DNA of 64,000 nucleotides from Nemania diffusa (lineage: Eukaryota > Ascomycota > Sordariomycetes > Xylariales > Xylariaceae), in contig JBBPUQ010000004.1 of NCBI GenBank assembly GCA_038501195.1, positions 3,038,001-3,102,000 on the forward strand, written 5' to 3'. Both the position numbers and the translations under genes were made by a program. Of the stretch, positions 23,719 to 36,248 are shown piece by piece (the first letter of the stretch is position 1; the number at the start of each line of letters is the position of its first letter). A model generated the notes under the pieces. It was not told the DNA's origin. It saw only the letters and a program-made list of their open reading frames with translations, and did not search any database.

Positions 23719-25815
23719 TCACTTCTGCACAACTCTCTCAATTCCGTCACAACCTCGCTTTAGCTCGTCGAGGCGGGGACCGTAGGACAAGCGCACGACT
23801 ATAATTACAACGAGAGTTAGAGGTTCAAGTTTACTCGGACTCAGGCCAGAATCTAGGAGGGAGATAGGGGGAGGTTAGAAAAGAATCTTACAGTGATGGC
23901 AAGGACTGTCGAACAAATCACGACGACGTGCGGGGTTGAGATCGAAGAAGATGCCAGGAACAACGATAACCTTCTCCTCAAGACAGGCTTGGAAGAAGTT
24001 GAGACCGTCGGCGATGGGACCAGGCAGATCTTGGAGATTGAGCCACAAATAGAATGTGCTATCCGGCACGTACTTGATTCTGAAATTCATGTCACGTAGG
24101 CGTTTAATCACGTAATCACGCTTGTCCTATTTGAATGGGGTAGGTTAGGGAATAGACGTTCTGTTCCATGAGATTCGAGCCTGAACTTACTCGGAAGTGG
24201 CGCTGGAGAGCTTGCATCTCCTTGCGAACAAGAGACGGCTCAAGCATGGGAACAGCAGCCTCTTGGAAGGGAGCATTGGCTCCACCATCGAGGTAAGAGC
24301 CACAAGAGCCGATTCTAGCAGAAGAATACGTGTTAATTAAGAGCGATATTCCTTTTGAGCTAGAGGGGTGGGGTTTTACTTACGCCTTAATGAATTCCTT
24401 AGGTCCAAGGATCCAAGCCACTCGCCACCCAGGTAGGCGAAATCGCTTGGTCAGACCGTCAATGATGAGAACATCGTCCTCATCAACATCCTCGATATTA
24501 TCAGCAGCTGAGATTACACTACCATCACAGTCACTGGTATAGTTGTAACCCGAGTAGAACTCATCGCTGATGAACGTTGCACGTCCACGGCAGAGGTCCT
24601 GGATCTCAGCAAGCTCGGGGTTGGCGACGACACGACCAGTAGGGTTGCGGGGATTCGAGGTCAGAATGACCGAAGTACCTCGAGCAATCTCGTGGGCAAT
24701 TACATCGGGTTGAATGTGGTAGCCATCCTCTTCCGAAAGAGGCGTGGGGATGGCAGCGAACTAGGGTGTGGGTAAGCAGAAGATCCTTGCCGAGGCGAGG
24801 AGATTGAAGCTTACGTTCTTGAAAAGAGACATCATTTCATTGTATGCCGTGTAATCGGGAATGAAGAAGCCAACATAAGCATTGTTGAGGACGGCAGCAA
24901 TGCGGATCAAGCCAGCTCGACCACCGGGCACAATAGCGACGTTCTCCCAGGAATATTGGCTCTCCTTGCCCTGGCGATGCATCTCGTTGTACATCCGAGC
25001 GACAGCAGCACGCAGGGGCTTGATGCCAGCGGTAGGGCCATATTCTCTGGCAGCAATAGAGACGTCGATGTGCGTCGGCCGAGGGAACGAGCCTTCAATG
25101 TCATCATCGACCTCGGGCGCACCCTGGCCTAGATTGGCCCACAGCTCGGGCTCATCAAGGAATCCATGTTCGGCAGCGCGCTCGGTGCACCACACGACGC
25201 CGGTAGACGCACGGGTCGCGTCGAGGCCGGCATGGGGCAGATGCCCGGGATTGGCAGCGCGGAACTGTCTGTGGATCTTCGAGCTCGTCTCTGCCAAGAA
25301 AAGGCGTCAGCACCACATCTCAGACAGCAGAAAACAGCAATGAGCCACCGCAAAGTGCAGACTGCAGTGCAGACTCGTTGAGAAATGAGGAGGGTCCATG
25401 GATGCCAAGAGCCAAGGCTAACACAAATGCGTCTCATCTTAGGGTACGGGTATCAGCTGGTTCAACGGCGAATGGACACAGAACCTGCGTAATTCTTGGC
25501 ATATATGTATGTCTGATACTGACGTGCGACTTCGTGTGAAGACCACGAGATTTAAACAATTCTTTTTATAAATAGGAAAGACATACCATTCGGACCAGCC
25601 TCACCGATACTGAATCTTCTTCTGGGAAGACCAGTGTTCTTGTTCCTAATTATAGGGTCAGTAAAACGATGTCCACGACGATACAGCACTATACAGTACA
25701 ACTACGCTACTCTTCAAGTAGGGCGGTGGTCTAGTGTGGGCAGCCGTAGTATTTACACACTGTATCGCTACACTCGAAGAGGGGCTTACATGGAGAACTT
25801 GCGGTTGTTGAACAT
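23719..25815 (-). CDS. PLP-dependent aminotransferase, class I/II
   Basis: Seven exons (25790-25815, 25587-25645, 24815-25290, 24384-24760, 24191-24314, 23892-24126, 23719-23798) encode 458 residues. The first two exons supply the true start MFNNRKFSMNKNTGLPRRR; without them only a TTG is available. Fold-type I motifs are: NLGQGAPEV (start of the core), SNPRNPTGRV (cofactor loop), SDEFYSGYNY (Asp and Tyr to the pyridine ring), and GLTKRFRLPGWRVAW (the Lys that holds PLP, near residue 290). It ends VRLSYGPRLDELKRG, with the substrate-binding Arg. It would move an amino group between an amino acid and a 2-oxo acid in the cytosol. Substrate cannot be told; the family holds aspartate, aromatic and kynurenine enzymes. 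The second intron (296 nt) is long and might hide a small exon. Confidence 0.88.
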
Positions 25816-27032
25816 TTTGGCGGTTGGTTTCGCAGTGCAGTCCAGACAAAAATGACAATCAACCGGAGCTGGGCGTTGGATATCTTGAAGTTTTGCTTAA
25901 GAAAGAAAGGAAGAAGGGAAGGCGGTTTGTGTCTGGAAAGGCACAAGTGGCAACTATACTGGTATTCGCAACACTGGTAAGGTGCTGCTACTTACTGGAG
26001 TCTAGAGGGAGGACGAGAGGCAAAGGAAGAAAAAAAGCAACCACACAAACCAGGTGTCAACGTCCCAGCTCTTGTCCCACTGACGCACACCCATAATCAA
26101 TCAAGTGCAATTCGGTCGACGCTTCTCCCTTCGAAACCCCCTACAGATAAAGTGGGGGTTCCGTCTCCAGATCGAAGGTATCAGGCAAATCAGAGCATTG
26201 AAATGCATGTGGATCGCCGGTTCTGATTCGGTGCTGCAGGTGCCTCAAGTAGATCGGTGTAGCGTACGTAGGCGTTGGCGTTGGTGGCCTCAGAGACATG
26301 CCCCTCTACTCTGTACTTTAGGTAGCTGGCCCTAGCACCAAGTAACTTTTGTTATCAGTGTTGCATCCTACGCTCAGCCCGATACCACCACCACCTACCA
26401 ATCTATACCTTAGACCCTAACAGCCTACCTTGTTACATGATATGTAGCATCGTAGGAGCACGGCATGGTCAGGACGAAAATAACGAGGGATGTTTTCTAT
26501 TATAAGTCGGCGATGCCGTCCGGATAGACCCGGTCAATCGATTACTTAACAATGTGCAGTGCCTTTAATAACGTCGGCTGAAGCCAGCTGGCGGTGAGTG
26601 GGGCACGTGCCTACTACCTATCCCTTTGGGTGCCGACTCGGCACAGCGACTTAAAAGTGGGGTGGCGGGGCCGAGCTTTATTTGCATATACCCAATAAAA
26701 CTATTATCCGAGCATGATTTTATACTCTTATTGGGTATATATAAATAAGGTTGGCCCCACTATGCAGCTTTTAAGTCACTGTGCCGAGTCGGCACCCAAA
26801 GGGATACGTACAGAGTAGTCTAGGTAGTCTAGGTAGTGGGTCATCATCCCGCAAGTGGCCCTAGCTTAACCCCTGCAGACGCGCTCTGAAATCAATTTAC
26901 GCGTTACCTACCTACGTTTAGAAGAGCTTTCTACAACCACTTCCTCTCAATCAGTCGAATCGCAACTGTGCCACGATAGATATTCTGTGTCTCCCAAACA
27001 AAGACTCCGTATCTACGAGTAAATGAATAAAG
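25816..27032. other. Divergent promoter spacer with MITE
   Basis: 1.2 kb between divergent genes (aminotransferase and RFC subunit). Apart from the MITE at 26621-26804 no gene is supported. Confidence 0.65.
26621..26804. mobile_element. 184-bp MITE, Tc1/mariner-like ends
   Basis: The two ends are inverted copies beginning TCCCTTTGGGTGCCGACTCG. The first 38 or so bases match with one difference (a C/T in CAGCGAC / CAGTGAC), and similarity continues inwards to TATACCCAATAA. The dinucleotide TA flanks both sides (26619-26620 and 26805-26806), as expected from Tc1/mariner-type transposases. There is no coding capacity. It lies in the promoter region shared by the aminotransferase and RFC genes. 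Confidence 0.9.
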
Positions 27033-28221
27033 ATGGCTCTCATAGTCGACAAACATCGGCCAAGGTCTCTCGATGCCCTGACTTACCACTCAGAGCTATC
27101 TGACCGCCTGCGGTCATTGGTATGTGCTTCATGACAGCGAATACGCCCCATATACGACTCTGTTAGGACAACATCTCACATATCTCTCCTTGATAGGCAC
27201 AAAGCGGCGACTTCCCACATCTCCTCTTCTACGGGCCCTCGGGCGCTGGCAAGAAGACTCGTATCGTCGCTACACTAAAAGAGCTTTACGGCCCGGGCGT
27301 AGAAAAGATCAAGATTGATGCGCGCGTCTTCCAGACCAGCAGCAACCGCAAACTCGAATTCAATATTGTAGCCTCGGTCTACCATCTCGAAATCACACCA
27401 TCTGATGTTGGCAATTACGATCGCGTCGTCATTCAAGACTTGCTCAAGGAAGTCGCTCAAACACAACAAGTCGATCAGTCCGCCAAGCAAAGATTCAAAG
27501 TTGTTGTCATCAATGAGGCAGATCATCTCACACGAGACGCTCAGGCTGCCTTACGAAGAACTATGGAGAAATACAGTCCAAATTTACGACTGATACTACT
27601 TGCAAATAGCACGGCAAACATCATTGCTCCCATCCGAAGTCGAACCCTCCTAGTTCGTGTCGCCGCCCCAACAGTGGATGAGATTTCTAGCGTATTAGCC
27701 GATTCAGCCAAGCGCGAGGGCTGGCCGGTAGTGAAAGGGCTACACAAGAGAATTGCTGAAGAAAGCGGACGTAATCTGCGACGAGCCCTCTTGATGTATG
27801 AGGCGGTCCATGCCCAAAAGTATGCCTAAAGCCCAGCCCACCTGTTTGTTCGCAGGGCTGACATTTCTGTAGTGAGAAAGTGACGGATACAACTCCCATC
27901 CCACCCCCGGACTGGGAGGCACTGATATCACAAATTGCGAAGGACATGATGGATCAACACACACCCGCACAGATTCTCATCATCAGAGCCAAGCTTTATG
28001 ACCTACTCACGCATTGTATACCGCCGACGACAATCCTCAAGACGTTGACATTTAAGCTAATTCCCCAAATCGACGACGATTTGAAATGGGAAGTGATCAA
28101 ATGGTCTGCCTTCTACGAGCATAGAGTAAGGACAGGCTCCAAAGTCATTTTCCACCTAGAGGCTTTCGTAGCCAAGTTTATGAGAATAATCGAGATGTAC
28201 CTGATGAGTATGGAGATGTAA
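27033..28221 (+). CDS. RFC5: Replication factor C small subunit (yeast Rfc5 / human RFC3 type)
   Basis: Three exons (27033-27119, 27197-27819, 27873-28221) encode 352 residues, very near the usual length. The start MALIVDKHRPRSLDAL is typical of this subunit. The P-loop GPSGAGKKTR lies near residue 40. The family-specific VVINEADHLTRDAQAALRRTMEKY gives Walker B-like NEAD (not DEAD) and the arginine-finger region follows. RFC loads the PCNA clamp at primer ends during DNA replication and repair; this subunit is in the pentamer shared by checkpoint loaders. Joins at QSGDF and AQ-NEKV keep frame. The C-terminal helical collar ends near LMSMEM. Confidence 0.95.
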
Positions 28222-30868
28222 TGGTAAAGGGCGGGTGCCCGCTGTTAAATAGGTGTAGCATCGGATGTGGTATGGGGCCTGATTCGGAGTTGAAGGAGTT
28301 TTAAATGGGGACATGTTTAGTCGGCATTCGGAGAACCTACATGGGCAGCCGAACGAGCGGAATGCTATCGAAAAGTTCGGGCCAAAACATATCACTTAAG
28401 CTCTTTGAGACATCTAGATCCGTTATCGGCAAAGACGATGTATAATGCCGGCAGGCAATCACACTCTTTCCTGCCATAACCGAGACCTGGTGCCGTACTT
28501 GGGTGTACACACTCCTTTTTCCGGTACGCCGGAGCAGCGGCTACGCGGCTGTATGGATCTGCCCTACATCCTCCTTTGATCAAAATATCGAGCCCGGTCT
28601 ACTCTACTACTATCTGTGTCCGGTACACATCACTTGTCATTACCTAGGTAAACATTATACCTGAGGTCGGATGACGCACAGGGCTATAAACCCCTGTTAG
28701 GATAGGTGGAATTCCCCGCGTGTGCCCAGACGCCTGGGTAGTTCTCGGCAACGTGACAAAGGGTGCTAGGTAGGTATCACTCCCTACACCACGCCACGAT
28801 TAGGGACTAGGGAGTAAACCGGGGGTCTGGATCCGCCAGGCTAGTGTCTTGCGCAAAGTGAAAGGCTGTCGTCCAGACGAATAATTGTTCCAGGATGTGC
28901 TAATCAAGCGAGGGAATACAAGGACTATATGGCTCGATTTTATGCTAAATATTCAAGCTGAGTCTAAACCTGAGCTTGAGCCTGGGTCAGCACTCGTGTG
29001 TAGCATAACGAGCGTATCAATTAAGGACGCCAAGCCATGACTGCGTGTGGTCAACTAGGATGCGCCGCACTGGAGTGCGGGGTTTGTCAGGTGAGGGGTC
29101 GGGACTGGTGTCTCTTGGTCTTGTCGTGGACTTTTTCACCTCTCTTAGACCGACTAAGGGGGTTGGCTCACTTGTCAACCAACCAGTATGCTCATATTTC
29201 TGTGCATCCGCATCTCCGGACCTAATTGAGCGACAGATTGTACTTCTACCTAGGCATTGTCAGCGCTACTGTGAGGTACTAGCTGCCTACCTATAAAGAA
29301 TAAGGCGGTACTAACGGAGTGCAAGCCCACTTACCTAACGAGTCTCTAAACCGACGGCGTTGCGTTCGCGCTCTGCCTACTCGGGCATGGCGACGATATC
29401 GCGAGCGATCCCTGTCCACTGCTCTTCAGCTTATTACATATCGTGGGGTTCAGTTACATTGGCCTGGCGGCATCGAACCGCCCAGCTCCCTTCGGAGACA
29501 CGTTTGCAGGACAGCGTAGGGTACCATAGCATGAACCACCAATCTGGGTCCTCATTCGAGGGGGTGGTAACGACGCCTCAGTCCTATTACAAGAGAATTC
29601 TACTATAACCCCCAGCATGTCCGCCGTTACTATCTATATCTCGACACCTAGGAAGATTTCCCGAGAGTACCTACAGTATGTCGACTGCCCGTCACTTGTA
29701 CAGTATTTGCGGGATGAAGACAACTGTACGCCTTAGAGAATGGGGCAGGCCAGAAGGCGTCCGAGCCGCCGGGCCTGGATCGCTCCACTATATCTTCGGA
29801 GTTGCTTTTGCTGTGATAGGTACGGAGGATATTTCTCTCGTGCGTGTGCGTAGACGAGCCGTAGGTCGTAGTCGACTTATATATGTATGTTAGGGAGGCC
29901 ATGATCTGATCCTGTTGAGGTTCCTTGCGCTTGTCACATTTCCCCAAGAAAAAAAACCGCACGATAAATCCGGGGAGACAGCCAACATCTCTCCAAGAGG
30001 ATCACCGTGCATATTCTGTCCAGGGCCTCAACAAACAACCCATCCACCCCTCTTTATTTTGTTGACAAGAGTATGCCAAGACTAGATAGCAGCTGTGTGA
30101 TTACTGTTAGTATACCTTTGTACAGCACTTAGACAGACCATGACACGGCGAGAGTCGAACGGTCGAACGGAAGTGGGGGATAAGCCCCACTCGAACCCCG
30201 GCTTTGGTCGAGCTCAGGGAGGGTAATACCGTACCTACCTCCTATTGTTAGGTAGGTACGTAACATACACTCCGCCTCAAGCCTTGCCATCGCAGCTACC
30301 TTACACGTGCCTAGTCTACGTACTATCTAATTAAGGGACTGGAGGTAAGGGAGGCGGGCGGCGGATGTACACACCTACGCGCGAGCTAGCGAACCGTGCT
30401 GTAGGTAAGTACCTGTACTCGGCCACAAGGGCAAGGTAGCGAAGAGCGAGCCACGAGTTACCTTGGTAAGGTGCGTCGCAGCGAGTGGATAAGGCGTGCG
30501 GGCAGTTACCGTGGTAGCGTCGTACTGTAGGATACCAGATGTAATACAAGACATCTACTTATACATAGCACGTAATACGTAATATGCGCGCTCTCTCGCT
30601 ACTCACTCTCCTGCATTTGCATTCCCATCAACATACAAAGCTTTGGTTATTCCCTCGTCAGCAGCCCTGCTCGTGTGATTTACACCCTCTTGTCCTTTGT
30701 CCCTCGGACTCCTCTTGCCAGCGCCCTTTTGTCTCCTTGCGACGGAAAACCCACGCCTCTGCCCATCTCCATACGTGTCTTCGCCCTCACTCTACCCCGC
30801 AGAATTACCACCCCACCACCACCACATTGTGCTCTCAGGCGTCGACAACCACCATCACCGCCGCAAAC
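28222..30868. other. Long spacer, no gene seen
   Basis: 2.6 kb upstream of acetyl-CoA synthetase. Small frames (for example 29037-29225, 29648-29962, 30331-30549) have no family resemblance. A short inverted pair GTACCTACCT / AGGTAGGTAC lies at about 30231-30257. The stretch 30584-30868 is open in frame with the next gene and is discussed with it. Confidence 0.55.
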
Positions 30869-33237
30869 ATGAGTGAAGAAGGCAAGGCGCCTGTGGTCGC
30901 CGAGGCCCATCTCGTCGACACATTCCGTAAGAACACCCCAATTGGCCCTGTGCGCATCGCTATATGCCACTCGACACTGCTGAGTAGACCAGGACACTGA
31001 CATCAAGTATATATATAGATCCTCCACAGAAGATGCTTGACAGTAAGCAGTTCGCCTCACGCATACACGCATCACAGTAGCTAACCTCGTGTAGAGCATC
31101 CTAGTAAACCACACATTGGAAGTAAGTCACCCCAGCATAAACATTGTCACTTTCTAGTCGGTCATGGGTTACTGACATCTCACAGGCGTCGAGGAATATC
31201 AACAACTATACAAGCAGTCTATCACCGAGCCTGATACGTTCTGGGCTCAGAAAGCTAGGGAGCTTCTAACATGGCAGCGTGACTTCGACACAGTTCGCTC
31301 CGGAACCCTGGCCAATGGCGATGTAGCTTGGTTCCCCGATGGTCAACTCAACGCCGCTTATAACTGCGTTGATAGGCATGCTTTCAAGGACCCTAATAAG
31401 GTCGCCATCATCTACGAAGCCGACGAGCCTGGCGAGGGCCGTAACCTGACCTACGGAGAGCTACTACGTGAGGTGTCCAAAGTCTCCTACGTACTCAAGA
31501 AGATGGGCGTCCGGAAAGGAGACACCGTCGCCGTCTACTTACCCATGATTCCCGAAGCGCTAATCGCCTTGCTTGCCATCACCCGTATTGGAGCTGTCCA
31601 CTCTGTTGTATTCGCCGGTTTCTCGGCCGACTCTTTGCGCGACCGTGTTATCGATGGCCAGTCCAAGGTCGTCATCACTTCTGACGAGGGCAAGCGAGGT
31701 GGCAAGCTCATTGGCACCAAGAAGATCGTCGACGATGCGCTCAAGCAGTGCCCGGATGTCACTGGCGTGCTGGTATTTAAGCGCACCGGTGCTGATGTTC
31801 CATTCACTCCTGGTCGTGACCTGTGGTGGCATGAGGAAGTCCAGAAGTGGCCATCCTATATCGCCCCTGAAGTCATGAGCTCCGAAGATCCCCTGTTCCT
31901 ACTTTATACTTCTGGATCGACCGGCAAGCCAAAGGGCGTAATGCATACCACTGCTGGCTACCTCCTGGGCGCGGCAATGACAGGAAAATATGTGTTCGAT
32001 ATTCACGACGGCGACCGATACTTCTGTGGTGGCGACGTTGGCTGGATTACCGGCCACACATACGTAGTTTACGCACCTCTACTTCTCGGTGTCTCCACCG
32101 TGGTGTTTGAGGGCACGCCGGCATACCCCAACTTCTCCCGGTACTGGGACATCATTGACCAACATGAGATTACCCAGTTCTATGTCGCGCCCACGGCTCT
32201 AAGATTGCTAAAGCGTGCGGGTGACGACTTTGTTAAAGCTCGTATGCCTAAACTGAGAGTTCTGGGATCAGTCGGAGAGCCAATCGCAGCTGAAGTTTGG
32301 AAATGGTACTTCGAAGTTGTTGGTAAGGAGGAGGCTCACGTCGTTGATGTAAGTGATGCCCTCGCCGACGTGATACGGACTGCCACTAATGAAATAGACC
32401 TACTGGCAAACTGAAACTGGATCTAACGTCATTACACCACTCGCTGGCGTAACACCGACAAAACCCGGGAGCGCGTCTTTGCCCTTTTTTGGTATCGAAC
32501 CTGCCATCATCGATCCCGTCTCCGGCGACGAGATACACGGAAATGACGTTGAAGGTGTCCTAGCTTTCAAACAACCGTGGCCAAGCATGGCCCGCACTGT
32601 CTGGGGAGCACACAAGCGATATATGGAGACATACCTGGACGTTTATAAGGGTTACTACGTAGGTGATTCTATCGTATATAATGAGACCTCTATTGACGGA
32701 GATGTAGTTCACTGGTGATGGAGCGGGTCGCGATCACGAGGGTTTCTATTGGATCCGGGGACGAGTTGACGATGTCGTCAATGTTAGTGGTCATCGTCTA
32801 TCGACAGCCGAAATAGAAGCAGCCCTTCTAGAGCATCATGCGGTGGCCGAGTCGGCTGTCGTCGGTGTTGCTGACGAGCTTACTGGTCAAGCGGTCAACG
32901 CCTTCGTCGCCATTAACAAGAGCACCGAGGCGTCGGATGCGCTGCGAAAAGAATTCATTCTGCAGGTTCGCAGGAGTATTGGACCTTTCGCTGCCCCCAA
33001 GGCAGTATACATCGTACCTGATCTACCAAAGACTCGTAGTGGCAAGATCATGCGCCGTATCCTGAGGAAGATCCTAGCTGGTGAGGAAGACCAGCTTGGT
33101 GACATAACGACGGTAAGTTTTATGACAATATTGTGCCTTCAGCGATCCAATGCTAATGTTGAATGTTTACGTAGCTCTCCGACCCGTCGGTGGTCGATAA
33201 GATTATCTCCATCGTCCATGAGGCGAGAAAGAAGTAA
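30869..33237 (+). CDS. facA: Acetyl-CoA synthetase
   Basis: Seven exons (30869-30926, 31019-31042, 31095-31121, 31186-32348, 32398-32658, 32708-33112, 33175-33237) encode 666 residues, the usual length. It joins acetate, ATP and CoA to make acetyl-CoA, through acetyl-AMP, and is needed for growth on acetate. Seen motifs: [11 protein letters not shown] (AMP-binding, about residue 276), TYWQTETGS (about 425), [14 protein letters not shown] (hinge) and [10 protein letters not shown] near 615, which holds the lysine that is regulated by acetylation in this family. The tiny second and third exons restore HPPQKML and [14 protein letters not shown], well kept in fungi. The upstream 95 codons from ATG 30584 are open and in frame, so a longer form is possible. 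The MSEEGKAP start is preferred by family length. Confidence 0.96.
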
Positions 33238-36200
33238 AAACCATAAAATACAAGTAGATATATGAGTAGGCAACTGTTGGCTATTGCGGGGCGGGGTTTT
33301 TGATACCACACTGTTACATTACTATGACGAGTTCTGAACGAATAGAAGCTCTTACGAGAAGCCCTTAATAAGATTCAATCTGGATAAGAAGAACATGCCT
33401 AATCTTCCTCACTCCCAGCGAGCTCTCTTAAAACCTCGTGATTGGCGGTCTCAAGACCGCTTGCTTGGCGGTGATGATGACGTTGGTGCGCTTCTCGTCC
33501 CATCCGGACAGGCGCATACAGACAAGGATTCCCCAGCTGGGGTCATATGTCGGTCGTTAAGGGACTCTCTAGGTGTCGGCTGAGGCGGCAACGAGAGGCC
33601 GTTGCTGCCAAGCCCAAGAAAACGTCAACAACAACTCAGAGAGGTAAGTCGAGTGAGTTACAACACGTTTCTAAGCGTGATACATACTGCGTAAGATCGT
33701 AAGTAGAGAGAGCAGCTAGCTAGCTACCTCTGCGAAACCGAAAGAATGCGTACGCGTCATTTGACTTGGCGAAGGCGCCTGAATGGTTGGTTGGTTGCGT
33801 TGCTAAGTTTGGCATAAGCCGCCCAGGCTACTTCCTTAAGTACACTACGCTAGACGTACCAAGAAATATTTGGGGGGATGATGAGACGGCGGATAGGTAT
33901 TAGTATCGTGACAGATGCGCAACGTGATAGTAGAGTTTGGTGACAAGGCGTATATAGTTTTGTTATTCTGTAATGTCCACGTGTTGTTGTAATTCACAGT
34001 CCGTGTAGTGTGTGTATGAGGGGGTTAGGTAGTCTTAGATGTTAGTAGGATGGTCGCTCTCCAGATTTCTGAGAATCTACGTAATGTACTCCTACGACAT
34101 ACAGAGAAGATAGCATTTCGTTAGTGTCGTTGCTATATTTTCTTTATTGTCTTCCAACTCTACGTAAGGTCTGTATAGGGAGACATCAGATCTATCCGCT
34201 CCCGCAGTGATAGGGATCGGGATGTTGAATGACGTAGGGAGATGTAGAAGAACACGAGGGAGGTATAATACGACAATATCCATCATTTTCAAGGTATTTC
34301 GCCTACCAGAACTTAGGGACACTAAAATATTTGGTATAACTAGGTAGGTGTGTTAATTGAGGATTGTGAATAGTAAGATATACTGGGTATAAGAAAAATC
34401 CTAGGTATGACTTGACAGGTCCGAGTTAGATAAATAACTTACTGAAAGGTATTTAACTCAAAGTTCGTATAATTTATATGATCTATATAAGTATTTAGTA
34501 GAGCGTGGTCGAGATACATTAGGTAGTTTAATACTCTTGTAGGTAGTTAATTAGTTGCGTTAGTTGTGCGTGCCTAGCATCGAACTTCTTCTTTCCTATT
34601 AATAGGCCATGGGCAATGGCGGTAGGCAACTTACTTAGTGTAGCCTTCTATTATACTGTACACTAGATGGGTAATGGTTTGTAATTTAGTATTTGTCAAT
34701 TACTGTCAGACAAATCTATCCAGATCCTTTCGTAAATCTACAAGTAGATAGTGTAATTACGGCTCGGTACGCATCCACCACTCTCTATAGCGGATACGTA
34801 CGTCAGCAGCAAGAAGGTTGCTTGCATACACAGACGCGAGGTAGCTATGGTAGTAGGCAGCTTGGTTGGGCAGGCTATACGAGTTTCCCGTGATAATACA
34901 TAGTACGTGCCTATTACTGTGTCTGTTGCGATGACGCCACACAGCTGTATCTTACTCTCCGAGAGGGGTTTATCGCTGTGTCGTGGTAGGTCACGTCGAC
35001 AGATAGTTTCTTCCGATAGGTCAATGGGTTGACTACCTACTTGTAGATATTGATAGGAGACGTACGTGTAGCTTTGGTGTCATGTTACTGAACTCTATGT
35101 CGCATTTTGGCGGTTGTCTACTTGGATAGTCCTGCCAAGAATCCAAGACAGGCTGTACACTTACGGCGTATGTATGTAGGCACACTACTTATAGCCGTTT
35201 CTTCCGAGCGGACAAGAGCCCAGAAGCTGTGGCTGTGTCCGTCCATCCATCTCACTGAAACATGATTTAAAGACGGGGTGCAGCCAGGCTCGTCTGGTTC
35301 ATTGGACCCGAGGTGAAACAGAATCCCCGGGGGCCTAGTCTTTGTTCTGCAATTAGCCCGTATCCAAAATCATCCATCCTTGTAAAGCCAAAAAGAATAA
35401 ATTCAACTCGACACTCGCAAGAGTGATATAAGATAACTTTCTATGCGTACGCGCTGAGTCGCGCGGAAAACGACTGGAAGAAACGAAAAGAAATATAAGA
35501 AGGATATCGTACAGAGAGGCAGGGAGAGCGCGTGCTTGCTTCTTACGGTTGCATTCTGTGGCGGTAGGTTGCTACGTTACCAGGTCCTACCTACCTACCC
35601 TCCTCATCAGGGGCCAATTCAGGCTTACCTACGCGTACCTACCTGCTCTTAACCTTAGGTACCTACCTATTTACACTTCTCTTTTCACAGTGCTAATAGT
35701 ACAGTGATAGTCCTTTATCTAAACTGTGTGCAGCACCTCGACCACTCACCAGCCCCCCCCCCCCCCCCCCCCCGCTGTAGATAGGGCCTACCACCGAGTA
35801 CCTACCTACGCTAGTCCACCCATCTGACAGGCGCGCGGGCGCTTTGGGTCTTCGGCCCCCCGGCAATCGCCCTACAGTTTTCGTCTCACCCTATTTCTGG
35901 GCGTGATCCTGCGAACTTCCAAGGTTCCCCTTCTCTGAACTGGCTGAACTGGCTGAACTTAACAAGATACCTTTGCCCATACATTGGCGCCCTGCTGTTT
36001 TCCTCCGATTTTTATGCGTGTTTTGAATTGATCTTTTTGCTGCTGCTGCTCTTGTTTAGTGTTGCACTCACTTTTGTAATCTTCTTCGCTGCTCCACTCA
36101 CCCACTCGCCATCTTGACCGCCGCTCCGAACAGACACAGACGCACTGTATCTAGACAGTCTGTAGGTATTCGGATGGGGGTTGTTGTGAGGACGTAGCCT

Positions 36201-36248
36201 TGTCCCGCCCGCGGGATTCCACAAACAACAACAACAAACATCTCGAAC
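33238..36248. other. Long spacer, no gene seen
   Basis: 3.0 kb without a supported gene. It has AT-rich stretches (34300-34700), TACCTACC-type repeats at 35585-35670, and a run of 21 C residues at 35753-35773. The last 250 bases are presumably the 5' UTR of the ADAM gene and include a CTG repeat near 36040. Confidence 0.6.
35753..35773 (+). repeat. Homopolymer run of 21 C
   Basis: Twenty-one C residues in a row. Such a run is slippage-prone and its length in the assembly may be inexact. Confidence 0.95.

Noticed and set aside
29037..30549. Several 60-100-codon ORFs in the long spacer before acetyl-CoA synthetase
   Set aside because: Overlapping in different frames and strands, with no protein-like composition or splice context.
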